From positions 1 to 17,035 of the forward strand of contig DGDY01000276.1 of the NCBI GenBank assembly GCA_002385675.1: DNA of 17,035 nucleotides, given 5' to 3'. Source of the DNA: Anaerolineales bacterium UBA3940 (GTDB lineage Bacteria; Chloroflexota; Anaerolineae; Aggregatilineales; UBA3940). How positions within the stretch are numbered: position 1 is the stretch's first letter; every line of letters begins with the position of its first letter. The notes beneath the pieces were generated by a model that ran no database searches, was not told the origin of the DNA, and saw only the letters and a list, made by a program, of their open reading frames with translations. This document shows, piece after piece, positions 1-6,871 of the stretch. Both the position numbers and the translations under genes were made by a program.

Positions 1-24
1 TCGTGCATCACGACCTGCCCCTAC
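1..24 (-). repeat. Copy of a short dispersed repeat (GTAGGGGCAGG type)
   Basis: The reverse complement of bases 1-24 matches 2942-2965 with two mismatches in 24 (both begin GTAGGGGCAGG and continue with CGTGATGC). It lies just upstream of rlmB and is probably cut by the window edge, so any partner arm is not visible. No function is evident. The copy at 2942 is the left arm of a long imperfect hairpin. Confidence 0.6.
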
Positions 25-51
25 CCTTAATGTTAAACGAGGTGCAGGCGC

Positions 52-804
52 ATGGAATTTCTGTACGGGCGGCGGCCCGTGTACGAGGCGCTGCGGGCGG
101 CCCGCCGCGAGTTCCGGCGGGTGATCATCGCGGAGGGCAGCGAGCGGGGCGGCACGATGGCCGAGGTGATCGCGGCGGCGGAGGCGCAGGGCGTGCGCAT
201 CGACACGCAGAAACGCCAGTGGCTCGATCAGCGTGCGAACGGGGCCAACCATCAGGGCGTGCTGCTTGAGGCAGGCGATTACCCCTACGCCGGGCTTACG
301 GATGTGCTGGAGCGGGCCGCCGGGCGCGGGGAGCCGCCCTTCGTGCTGATCCTCGATCTGATACAGGACGTGCAGAACGTCGGCACGCTGCTGCGCACCG
401 CTGAGGCCGTCGGCGTGCACGGCGTGGTGATCCAGGAGCGGCGGGCGGCGGGCATCACCCCGGCGGTGGTCAGCGCGTCGTCCGGCGCGGTCGAGCACCT
501 CGTCGTCGCGCAGGTCACGAACCTGGTGCGGGCGATGGGCGAGCTGAAGGAGAACGACGTGTGGCTTGCCGGGCTGGACCTCGGCGCGGACGCAATACGC
601 TACGACCTCGCCGACCTGAGCGGCGGGCTGGGGCTGGTCGTGGGCAGCGAGGGCGAGGGGCTGCGGCGGCTCGTCCGCGAGACATGCGATTTTATCATCT
701 ACCTGCCGATGCGCGGCAGTGTCGCCAGCCTCAACGCGGCCACGGCGGGGAGCGTGGCGCTCTTCGCGGCGTGGCAGGCACGGGGCTTTGCTGGCGAGCG
801 GTGA
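52..804 (+). CDS. rlmB: 23S rRNA (guanosine-2'-O-)-methyltransferase, SpoU/TrmH family (RlmB type)
   Basis: Cytoplasmic SAM-dependent SPOUT enzyme. RlmB methylates the 2'-OH of a guanosine (G2251 in E. coli) in the peptidyl-transferase region of 23S rRNA. Seen: an N-terminal substrate-binding domain at about residues 1-75, with the family-typical start MEFLYGRRPVYEAL and an NHQG segment at 66-69. It is followed by the three knot motifs: motif 1 around N109 and R115 (NVGTLLRTAEA), motif 2 GSEGEGL at 198-204, and motif 3 LPMRGSVASLNAAT at 218-231. At 250 residues it is full length. The ATG at 52 is preceded by GAGGTG at 40-45 with good spacing. A palindromic repeat element begins 25 bp after the stop. 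Family assignment is firm. The exact target nucleoside (RlmB versus another SpoU paralogue) is inferred from the overall motif set. Confidence 0.9.
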   Translation: MEFLYGRRPVYEALRAARREFRRVIIAEGSERGGTMAEVIAAAEAQGVRIDTQKRQWLDQRANGANHQGVLLEAGDYPYAGLTDVLERAAGRGEPPFVLILDLIQDVQNVGTLLRTAEAVGVHGVVIQERRAAGITPAVVSASSGAVEHLVVAQVTNLVRAMGELKENDVWLAGLDLGADAIRYDLADLSGGLGLVVGSEGEGLRRLVRETCDFIIYLPMRGSVASLNAATAGSVALFAAWQARGFAGER

Positions 805-829
805 GGGAGATGGTGATGACGGCAAGTCC

Positions 830-941
830 GCCCGGCAATCAATTGCCGGGCTAAAAGGCGGCTGCGCCGCCGCCAGGCCCGTCAGGGCACTTCGCGGGAT
901 TGCGAAGCAATCCCTTCTAGCCGGGCAATTCATTGCCCGGC
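830..941. repeat. Composite palindromic element, copy 1 (REP/MITE-like)
   Basis: Two perfect palindromes bound the element: 830-851 (arm GCCCGGCAAT, 2-nt loop CA) and 920-941 (arm GCCGGGCAAT, loop TC). Between them lie a GGCGGC/GCCGCC hairpin at 857-871 and the perfect hairpin GGGATTGCGAAGCAATCCC at 896-914. The same plan recurs in reverse at 9118-9227 and in part at 15950-16083. No coding potential is seen. It may act as an mRNA 3' structure for rlmB. Origin by transposition is inferred only. Confidence 0.8.
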
Positions 942-1103
942 CACCAACCCCATCCCGACCACCCCGCTTGCGCCAGATCGCCGCCTCGGGTATCCTTCCA
1001 CGCGGTGATTGCTTCTCACCGGCTTCAATTCCCCTTCGCATCACGCGGACCGGCTCCCGTTGTTCGCAAGGACGATGCACCAGTTGCCAATGGATAGAGG
1101 ACG
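942..1103 (+). promoter_or_regulatory. Leader region of the dgk-dck operon with a weak promoter candidate
   Basis: This gap follows the composite element and precedes the first kinase gene. The best sigma-70-like pair I can see is TTGCGC at 968-973, 17 bp, then TATCCT at 991-996, matching about 3/6 and 4/6 of consensus. A small hairpin (CGGTGA / TCACCG, 1003-1021) lies just downstream and would be inside the leader. None of this is strong. Confidence 0.2.
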
Positions 1104-2165
1104 ATGGCTCGTCATCCGTATGTTGCGATTGAGGGCGTAATCGGCGTTGGCAAGACGACCCTTGCCCGCCTGCTCCAGCCGGAGCTGGGCGGCGAGTTGC
1201 TGCTTGAGGAGTTCGAGGAAAACCCCTTCCTCTCCGACTTCTACGGCGACCGCGAGCGCTACGCCTTCCAGACGCAGATCTTCTTCCTGCTCAGCCGCTA
1301 CCGCCAGCAGATTTCGACCATTCCGCGTGCCATCCGGCGCGGGCCGGTCGTGTCTGACTACACGTTTGCCAAAGACAGCCTCTTTGCCCACCTGAACCTC
1401 AAAGGCGATGAGTTGGCCGTTTATGAGCGGGTATATGAGGCGCTCAACGAGAAGATCCCCACGCCGGACCTGCTCGTGTACCTGCGGGCCGACCTTGACG
1501 TGCTGATGGCGCGCATTGCCGCCCGCGACCGTCCCTTCGAGCGCAACATGGACCCCGACTACATCGAGAGCGTGCGCCAGGGCTATGAGGAGTTCATCGC
1601 GAACTACGACGAGGCGCCCGTTCTCGTCATCGACACCAACGACCTGAACATTGTGAGCAACCCGGACGACCTCGCGTCCGTCGTGCGGCGCATCCGCAGC
1701 AGCCTGGAATACGGTACGTACCAGGCGCAGCTTCCCGGTGTCGGCTCGCTGCCCGTACGCAAGCCGCAGGCCATCCTTGACGATCTGGAGGACGGGCCGC
1801 ACCGGCTCGCCGACTTCCAGCAGTTCCACCTCTCGCTTGACGCGGAGAAGGGCTTCGACCCCGACCTCTTCCTGAACTTCATTGCGCTTGAAGAGGAGAT
1901 GGGCGAGCTGGCGAGGGTGCTCAAGGAACTGTGGCTGCGGCAGGTCCGGCTGGAGAAGGAAGGGCGCACCAGGACCGAGGCGCACGTGCTGGCTGTTGAA
2001 GAGAGCCGCGCACGCATCCAGGATGAGCTGGCCGACTGCCTCGCCTACCTGCTGAAGCTCAGTAACTACGCCGGGATCGACCTCGAAAAAGCGTACCTGG
2101 AAAAGATGTCACTCAACGCGCAGCGTACCTGGCGCGACGGTAAGATCATCAAGGAGGCAGAGTGA
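1104..2165 (+). CDS. Deoxyguanosine kinase-like dNK fused to a C-terminal MazG-like NTP pyrophosphatase domain
   Basis: The N-terminal half (1-205) is a deoxynucleoside kinase: P-loop GVIGVGKT at 11-18, ENPFLSDFY at 39-47, and SDYTFAKD at 84-91 where dCK-type enzymes have DRS. That SDY/ADY version is characteristic of Bacillus Dgk, so phosphorylation of dGuo (perhaps dAdo) is likely. The extra C-terminal part (about 232-345) is helical and carries the MazG-type acidic pattern: EE264-265xxE268 and E308xxD311, followed by KMSLNAQRTW. The gap between the acidic pairs is longer (39 residues) than usual. At 353 residues it is about 150 longer than ordinary dNKs. AGAGGA precedes the ATG closely. 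It overlaps dck by 4 nt. Kinase activity is well supported. Pyrophosphatase activity is inferred from the acidic motif alone. Confidence 0.85.
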   Translation: MARHPYVAIEGVIGVGKTTLARLLQPELGGELLLEEFEENPFLSDFYGDRERYAFQTQIFFLLSRYRQQISTIPRAIRRGPVVSDYTFAKDSLFAHLNLKGDELAVYERVYEALNEKIPTPDLLVYLRADLDVLMARIAARDRPFERNMDPDYIESVRQGYEEFIANYDEAPVLVIDTNDLNIVSNPDDLASVVRRIRSSLEYGTYQAQLPGVGSLPVRKPQAILDDLEDGPHRLADFQQFHLSLDAEKGFDPDLFLNFIALEEEMGELARVLKELWLRQVRLEKEGRTRTEAHVLAVEESRARIQDELADCLAYLLKLSNYAGIDLEKAYLEKMSLNAQRTWRDGKIIKEAE

Positions 2166-2848
2166 CCATCAGCACGAAGAAGTTCATCGCCATTGCCGGT
2201 AACATCGGCGTTGGCAAGAGCAGTCTGACACGCCTCCTCGCCAAACACTTCGGCTGGGAACCGTTCTACGAGGCGGTAGACGATAACCCCTACCTGTCGG
2301 ACTTCTACCGCGATATGCGCACGTGGGCCTTCCACTCGCAGATCTTCTTCCTGGCGCGGCGGCTGCGCCATCACAAGCAGCTTCTGCGCCACCCGAACTC
2401 GGTCGTGCAGGACCGCAGCGTGTATGAAGACGCCGAGGTCTTTGCCGGGAACCTGTACCGGCAGGGCAACATCGACGAGCGCGATTACCGCACCTACCGC
2501 GACCTGTACGAGACGATGATTGAACTCGTGCCGCCGCCTGACGTGGTGGTTTACCTGCGGGCGTCGGTCGATACGCTGATGAAGCGCATCCGCATGCGCG
2601 GGCGCGAGTTCGAGCAGGCCATCGATCCGCGCTACCTGGAGCGGCTTAACGATCTGTACGAGGAGTGGATCCACGCCTTCACGCTCAGCCCGGTGCTGAT
2701 CGTGCCCGCCGACGAACTGGACTTTGTATCGCATGATACGCACTTCGGGCTGATCGCGCAGAAGATACAGGAGAAGCTCGCCGGGAAGGACGAGGTCACC
2801 TTCCTGAGCGAGGAACTGGACCGGGTCAACGGTCGCACGCACGAGTAG
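2162..2848 (+). CDS. dck: Deoxyadenosine/deoxycytidine kinase (dNK family)
   Basis: Salvage kinase that phosphorylates a deoxynucleoside to its 5'-monophosphate in the cytoplasm, using an NTP donor. Seen: P-loop GNIGVGKS at 13-20, DNPYLSDFYRD at 41-51, the diagnostic DRSVYED at 84-90 (the Arg and Asp of DRS help bind substrate), and the lid-region RIRMRGREFE. At 228 residues it is a single-domain enzyme of normal size. The start is GTG at 2162, inside the GTGA overlap with the preceding kinase's stop, and a full AAGGAGG at 2151-2157 supports it. The arrangement resembles the tandem dgk-dck of Bacillus and the paired kinases of lactobacilli, whose subunits form heterodimers. That suggests, but does not show, pairing of these two proteins. 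The dCyd versus dAdo preference cannot be read from sequence. Confidence 0.88.
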   Translation: MTISTKKFIAIAGNIGVGKSSLTRLLAKHFGWEPFYEAVDDNPYLSDFYRDMRTWAFHSQIFFLARRLRHHKQLLRHPNSVVQDRSVYEDAEVFAGNLYRQGNIDERDYRTYRDLYETMIELVPPPDVVVYLRASVDTLMKRIRMRGREFEQAIDPRYLERLNDLYEEWIHAFTLSPVLIVPADELDFVSHDTHFGLIAQKIQEKLAGKDEVTFLSEELDRVNGRTHE

Positions 2849-2904
2849 GGGGCGTGCGGCACGTCGTTACAGGATGCAGCCCGGTGAACGCAAAAGCAGC
2901 CAGC

Positions 2905-2927
2905 GCCCGAGAATTCTATTCTCGGGC
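2905..2927. repeat. Single palindrome of the GCC-N4-AAT/ATT-N4-GGC family
   Basis: Perfect inverted repeat with arm GCCCGAGAAT, 3-nt loop TCT, and complementary right arm. It stands alone, 56 bp after the dck stop, and could form the 3' hairpin of the dgk-dck mRNA. The inner stem bases (CGAG) are the same as in the copy at 16062-16083. Confidence 0.75.
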
Positions 2928-2941
2928 GCACCGGGGCTGAG

Positions 2942-3002
2942 GTAGGGGCAGGCCGTGATGCGCGATGCTCCACATCGACCGCATCAATAGACCTGCCCCT
3001 AC
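2942..3002. repeat. Long imperfect hairpin with GTAGGGGCAGG / CCTGCCCCTAC arms
   Basis: The outer arms are 2942-2952 and 2992-3002 (11 bp, perfect). Inside them GATGCGCGATG (2958-2968) pairs with CATCGACCGCATC (2974-2986) with a two-base bulge, so nearly the whole 61 nt can fold back. The left 24 bases match the reverse complement of bases 1-24 at 22 of 24 positions. It lies between convergent genes. Confidence 0.65.
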
Positions 3003-3042
3003 AACTACAACGCGGAACACCTCTTCCGTGACCTCCGCGATC

Positions 3043-3071
3043 AAAAAGGCCGGGCATCGACGCCCGGCCTT
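3043..3071 (-). terminator. Rho-independent terminator of the LCP gene
   Basis: Read on the minus strand, a perfect 10-bp stem (AAGGCCGGGC / GCCCGGCCTT, 3046-3055 with 3062-3071) and a 6-nt loop are followed by a run of five T. It begins about 20 nt after the LCP stop codon. On the plus strand no T-run follows, so it acts mainly for the minus-strand gene. Confidence 0.85.
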
Positions 3072-3089
3072 CGCCATGTCGCGTGGGGG

Positions 3090-4538
3090 CTACTCGTCTC
3101 TGGCAGTGGCGCCCGTGCTGATCACGTCGTTGCCCAGCACGACCTCAATGTCCACCATGCCGCTGCCGCCCGCTTGCTCGACAATCGCGTCGGACGGCAG
3201 GTGCAGCAGCGTCGCGATGTACTGCGCCGTCGCCGACTTGCCGGTGTAATTGTAGATCACCGTGTTCTGGTAGTCGAAGCGGTCGGCGTTGCCCATCGAG
3301 ACGACGTTCAGGCCCGCCGTCTTGAGGCGGTTGCCCGTCTGGGTGGCGAGGCCCTCCTGCAGCGTGCCGTTCAGCACGCTGACCTTCGCGTTCTCCGCCA
3401 GCGCCTGCTCGGTGTAGTCCTGTGCCTCGGGGCTGCACCGCCCGGTGCCGGAGTACACATCGAGGATAAGCTGCCGGACCTTGGCGCGGTCAGGCATGAC
3501 GACGGCGCTGCCATCGGGCAGGGTTTCCAGCTTCTCGATGTAGTCACCGGCGATCACCGCCGAGCAGATATTCTCACGCGGGATCTCGGCGGCCAGCAGC
3601 GCCAGCCGCACGATCTGCCCCTCGGTCAGGTTCGTGTCGATGCTGTCCTGCAGCGTGGCGTACATCTCCGGCGCGCTGCTGATCAGCTTGGGAAGCTGGT
3701 TCGTGCTCAGGACATGGTCACGGATGGCGTACAGCACATCCTGCTGGCGCTGGGCGCGGTCGAAGTCGCCGCCGAAGGTCGCACGGGTGCGGGCGTATTT
3801 GAGAAGCGTCTCGCTGTTGAGGCAGTGGTCGCCCGCCTCAATGTAGAACGGGTCGAAGCCATAGCCATCGAGCGCCGGGTAGTCCGGGTCGTCAATCGTC
3901 TCGGGGACGGTGATCGGCACGCAGCCAAGCTGGTCCACAATCGAGAGGAACCCCCGGAAGTTGATCGTGACGAAGTAATCGACCTGGACGCCGAGGTTCT
4001 GCTGCACGGTCTTCATGGCGAGCGCCGGGCCGCCCCCGCCGGGGTAGTGGTCCCGGTCACCGATGAAATTGGCCGTGTTGATGCGGTCGTAGATGCCGTA
4101 ATCGGGTATCTCGACCCACATATCGCGCGGGATGGAGATCATGCCGGCGGTCTTCGTCGCGGGGTCCACTGTGAGCAGGATCATGGTGTCGGTGCGCCAG
4201 GGGCCGGTCTCGGACTCGCGCTCGTCGATGCCCATCGCCAGCACGGTCACCCGCCCGTCGTTCCACGGCTCGATATCGTCGAGGTTCTCCCCGCCCGCCT
4301 GGAGCGAGTCACCGGGCAGGCCGAGGCCATCCTGCGCGTCGCCGGATATGCCCGGCAGGTCACCCTGGCGGGAGCCAAGCGGGGCTTTGGCTACCAGGTT
4401 TTTCACGCCGTTGAAAGTCAGATAGGCCAGGCCGATCACCGCGGCAACAAACACGGCAAGCGCGATATAGCCGGTTGTGCCGGTCAGCTTCAAACCAGAG
4501 CGGCGTCGGCGAACATGCTGTGAATGTTGTGGGGGCAT
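3090..4538 (-). CDS. LytR-CpsA-Psr (LCP) family glycopolymer transferase with LytR_C domain
   Basis: LCP proteins transfer undecaprenyl-linked anionic glycopolymers to the cell wall on the outer face of the cytoplasmic membrane. Seen: a short basic cytoplasmic tail (RRRRSG), one membrane helix at about 23-42, a linker, and the LCP domain at about 97-275. Its hallmark residues are present: R115/D117 (WRTDTM), P137-R138-D139 (SIPRDMW), R152, YARTR at 248-252, and DFDRAQRQQ at 258-266. A LytR_C domain follows at about 384-472 (VSVLNGTLQEGLA). At 482 residues it is the usual length of two-domain LCP proteins. No clear Shine-Dalgarno is seen before the ATG. It lies 76 bp after the upstream membrane-protein gene and has its own promoter and terminator. 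The substrate polymer is unknown. Confidence 0.9.
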   Translation of the reverse strand: MPPQHSQHVRRRRSGLKLTGTTGYIALAVFVAAVIGLAYLTFNGVKNLVAKAPLGSRQGDLPGISGDAQDGLGLPGDSLQAGGENLDDIEPWNDGRVTVLAMGIDERESETGPWRTDTMILLTVDPATKTAGMISIPRDMWVEIPDYGIYDRINTANFIGDRDHYPGGGGPALAMKTVQQNLGVQVDYFVTINFRGFLSIVDQLGCVPITVPETIDDPDYPALDGYGFDPFYIEAGDHCLNSETLLKYARTRATFGGDFDRAQRQQDVLYAIRDHVLSTNQLPKLISSAPEMYATLQDSIDTNLTEGQIVRLALLAAEIPRENICSAVIAGDYIEKLETLPDGSAVVMPDRAKVRQLILDVYSGTGRCSPEAQDYTEQALAENAKVSVLNGTLQEGLATQTGNRLKTAGLNVVSMGNADRFDYQNTVIYNYTGKSATAQYIATLLHLPSDAIVEQAGGSGMVDIEVVLGNDVISTGATARDE

Positions 4539-4597
4539 AAAAAGATCATCCGCAAACGAAAACTCGAATACTTACCACAAGTCCGGGCTGGTGCGGG

Positions 4598-4606
4598 ATT
4601 ATATCA
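4598..4606 (-). promoter_or_regulatory. Extended -10 promoter of the LCP gene
   Basis: On the minus strand the sequence TGATATAAT gives a perfect TATAAT hexamer (4598-4603) with the TGN extension. The -35 region has little match, as is usual for extended -10 promoters. Predicted start at about 4591 leaves a leader of about 53 nt before the ATG at 4538. The promoter lies directly beside the end of the upstream gene. Confidence 0.65.
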
Positions 4607-4614
4607 TGAGGCGA

Positions 4615-6726
4615 TCAGGGCCGCGAAAAGTAATACAGCCGATTACCCGCCGTGACGTACACGTACGGTGGGCGATCCACGTTGTACAGACCCGTCAGCC
4701 CGTCGAAGATGGCGTCGTTGAAATCGCGGTAGTGGCTGAGGAACGTCCCGTTAAGAGCGAGGGTGTAGATGCGCCCGCCGCCGGGGTCAGCCATGTAGAG
4801 CGTGCGGTCGTACGGGCTGACGGTGAGGAACAGCGCCGTCGCCTGCACGACCGGTTGCGGCAGCCCTTCAAAGACGAAGGCCTCCTGCCGCCCGGCGAAG
4901 TACTTGCTGATCTGGCCGTCGGCGTGCAGCACGTACACATTGCCGTTGGAGTCGATAGCCATGTCTACCGCGTTGCTCAGGTCGGGGGTGACGTCGGTAA
5001 AGTAGCGCTGCGGCGGCTGGGCATAGGTGTCGGCGCTGGCGACGTAGCGCCAGATCTCGTTGGCCCCGGCGTCGAGCACGTACAGGTCGCGCTCAAACAC
5101 AGCGACGGCGCGGGGCGAGCCCCAGGCGTCAGCGCCGGGCAGGACGTTGACGGTGACATCCCAGCTTGGCGAGTAGGTGATAAGCTGCCCGTTCGCCGTG
5201 AGCACCGCCAGCACGTTGCGCTGACCCACGCCGCCATCCTCCAGCCAGGTCATATCGACGAACTCGCCGACAACCCGCCCGTCGATCACCTCGCCCTCAC
5301 GCGCGACGACGCGGGACGAGCGGTTGGTCAGCGCCGCCCCCGACTCATCGAGGTCCTCGCGGTAGAGGATGCCCTGCGTGGCGTCGGCGACGTACAGGTT
5401 CAGCCCGTGCACAACCGGGCCGATCAGCGTGCTGCCCTCGTTGTATGCGCGCAGCAGCAGCGGTTCGACGCGCGTGGTGTGGTCATAGGCGTCCAGCGCC
5501 GCGAGCGCCTCGTTGCGCAGCGCGAGGATCTCCTCACTTGGCTGGCGGATCTTGGCCGCCTCGTTGAGGTAGAAGAGCGCATACTCCCAGTGGGCGCGTG
5601 CCTCGGCTTGCGAGCCGCCCGCGCGGCCCCGCTCGATCTCGGCCTGCGCCTCGCGTACAAGCTGCGCGTACTCGGATGTCTGCCCGCGCGCGGTGTAGAT
5701 CACGGTGGTCAGCAGCGCGACGCTCAGCGCGACGCCGAGCGCAATGCCAAGCTGCGCTGCGGTGGAAAGCTGGAAGCGCTCCTCAAGGGGGTTGTCAGCC
5801 CGCCCTTCAGGTAGCCAGCGCTCGACAAGCACGCGCAGCGCCTCGACCACGCGGGCAAGGCCCCGTGCCGCGCTCTGCCCGGCACGCCGGAGCTGCCGCT
5901 CGGCGGCCCCGTCGCTTTGTACCGGTTCCGGCTGCTCCGCGTCGTCAAGCGGCTCGTCGTCGCCTCGTGGGAAGAGCGGCAGCGCGGGCAAACGCCGCCG
6001 TTTCGGCTTGCCGACCGCGCCGGGAGCTTCCTCGGGCAGCGGCGTGACGAACTTGATCACCTCGCAGGCGCAGTTCTCCGACGCGACGGTGGCGAGGTTG
6101 TTCAGCGTATCGGCGATCTCACCGGTGCTGGTGGCCTGGCGTACGGTGTTATCGGTGAGGCGGCTGAAGGTCGGGTCGGCCAGGATGAGAAAATCGCCGG
6201 GCTGTACGTCGTAATGGTACAGGCGGACATCCGGCTCGTGCTCTGCGCCGAGCGGCAGCAGCGGTTCGGCCAGCTCAAACTCGCCCGGCATCCGCCGCGT
6301 GCCCTCCGGCTGGACGAGGAAGGCGCGCGCCGGGCCGCTGATCGCAACGTAAAGCTCGCTGCCGCGCAGCACTGCGCACGCCAGCCCGACCGTCGCGTAG
6401 TCCCCGCTGCGACGGTTGGCGCGATAGATGTGCTCGCTCGCCGCGCTGAGGGCAGTCCGCAGTGCGGACGTGATGCTGCCGCTCGTGTTGAAATACGTGC
6501 CGGTGATCTCGTCGCTCAGCGCCTCGTAGAACACGGCAGGCTGGTGCTCGCCGGGCGCGAGCGACACCAGGCCGAAGAAGCTATCGGCGTCACGCCCGCG
6601 GGCGACGCGGCGCGGCGGCGGCGTGGCGATCGCCCCCGGCGAGGCGGCGCTGATCATCCGCCCCCCGACGATAAACAGGTGGCCGACCAGTGCTTCGAGA
6701 TCGACGTCTGCAACTGCCATGGTCAT
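4615..6726 (-). CDS. Membrane protein: degenerate PP2C-like domain, one membrane helix, C-terminal beta-propeller
   Basis: No named gene is recognised. Residues about 50-230 resemble a PP2C phosphatase core: YATVGLACAVLRGSELYVAISGPARAFL (110-137) follows the PP2C pattern, but the usual GDSR is GPAR, and the D-G-x-G metal motif is absent, so catalysis is unlikely. A charged, Pro-rich linker (about 232-320) leads to one hydrophobic helix (about 322-345). Then comes a helical segment rich in Glu/Ala (352-415) and an all-beta region (430-703) with repeated blade-like pieces such as LNLYVADATQGILY, DLYVLDAGANEIWRY, GNVYVLHADGQISKY and RTLYMADPGGGRIYTL, as in NHL-type propellers. With Arg-rich segments on the N-terminal side, the PP2C part is probably cytoplasmic and the propeller outside. 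Two in-frame ATGs lie at the start (residues 1 and 3), and no Shine-Dalgarno is seen. A role as a sensor or scaffold for the adjacent LCP protein is inference. Confidence 0.75.
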   Translation of the reverse strand: MTMAVADVDLEALVGHLFIVGGRMISAASPGAIATPPPRRVARGRDADSFFGLVSLAPGEHQPAVFYEALSDEITGTYFNTSGSITSALRTALSAASEHIYRANRRSGDYATVGLACAVLRGSELYVAISGPARAFLVQPEGTRRMPGEFELAEPLLPLGAEHEPDVRLYHYDVQPGDFLILADPTFSRLTDNTVRQATSTGEIADTLNNLATVASENCACEVIKFVTPLPEEAPGAVGKPKRRRLPALPLFPRGDDEPLDDAEQPEPVQSDGAAERQLRRAGQSAARGLARVVEALRVLVERWLPEGRADNPLEERFQLSTAAQLGIALGVALSVALLTTVIYTARGQTSEYAQLVREAQAEIERGRAGGSQAEARAHWEYALFYLNEAAKIRQPSEEILALRNEALAALDAYDHTTRVEPLLLRAYNEGSTLIGPVVHGLNLYVADATQGILYREDLDESGAALTNRSSRVVAREGEVIDGRVVGEFVDMTWLEDGGVGQRNVLAVLTANGQLITYSPSWDVTVNVLPGADAWGSPRAVAVFERDLYVLDAGANEIWRYVASADTYAQPPQRYFTDVTPDLSNAVDMAIDSNGNVYVLHADGQISKYFAGRQEAFVFEGLPQPVVQATALFLTVSPYDRTLYMADPGGGRIYTLALNGTFLSHYRDFNDAIFDGLTGLYNVDRPPYVYVTAGNRLYYFSRP

Positions 6727-6767
6727 TCACTCGGCGAGATATTCAGGCTGCTACCCTGCTGAGCAGC

Positions 6768-6796
6768 ATTGTACAAGAGAACCCGGCGATACGAAA
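6768..6796 (-). promoter_or_regulatory. Possible promoter of the PP2C-like/propeller gene
   Basis: On the minus strand TACAAT (6768-6773) is preceded after 17 bp by TTTCGT (6791-6796), a weak -35. TACAAT is also the -10 of the TetR promoter in this window. An AACCCG / CGGGTT inverted repeat (6780-6806) overlaps it and may instead be a weak end signal of the upstream gene. Confidence 0.3.
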
Positions 6797-6871
6797 CCTT
6801 CGGGTTTACTGGGCCCCTCTGCCATTCGCGGCGTTTTTACCCGGACCGCGCGACAGACATCCGCCGCAAGC

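Noticed and set aside
1041..1985. Minus-strand open frame opposite the first kinase
   Set aside because: It has no motifs, and the plus strand carries a P-loop kinase with an overlapping partner gene.
3174..4523. Long plus-strand open frame opposite the LCP gene
   Set aside because: It is a G+C-driven antisense frame with no recognisable domain. The minus-strand LCP protein has a full set of conserved motifs, a promoter and a terminator.
4477..5814. Long plus-strand open frame opposite the propeller protein
   Set aside because: It has no domain and low-complexity Val/Arg/Asp-rich composition. The opposite strand has a coherent multi-domain protein.
6780..6806. Terminator of the MBL-fold gene
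   Set aside because: The AACCCG/CGGGTT stem is only 6 bp with a 15-nt loop and a poor T-run, too weak to call.
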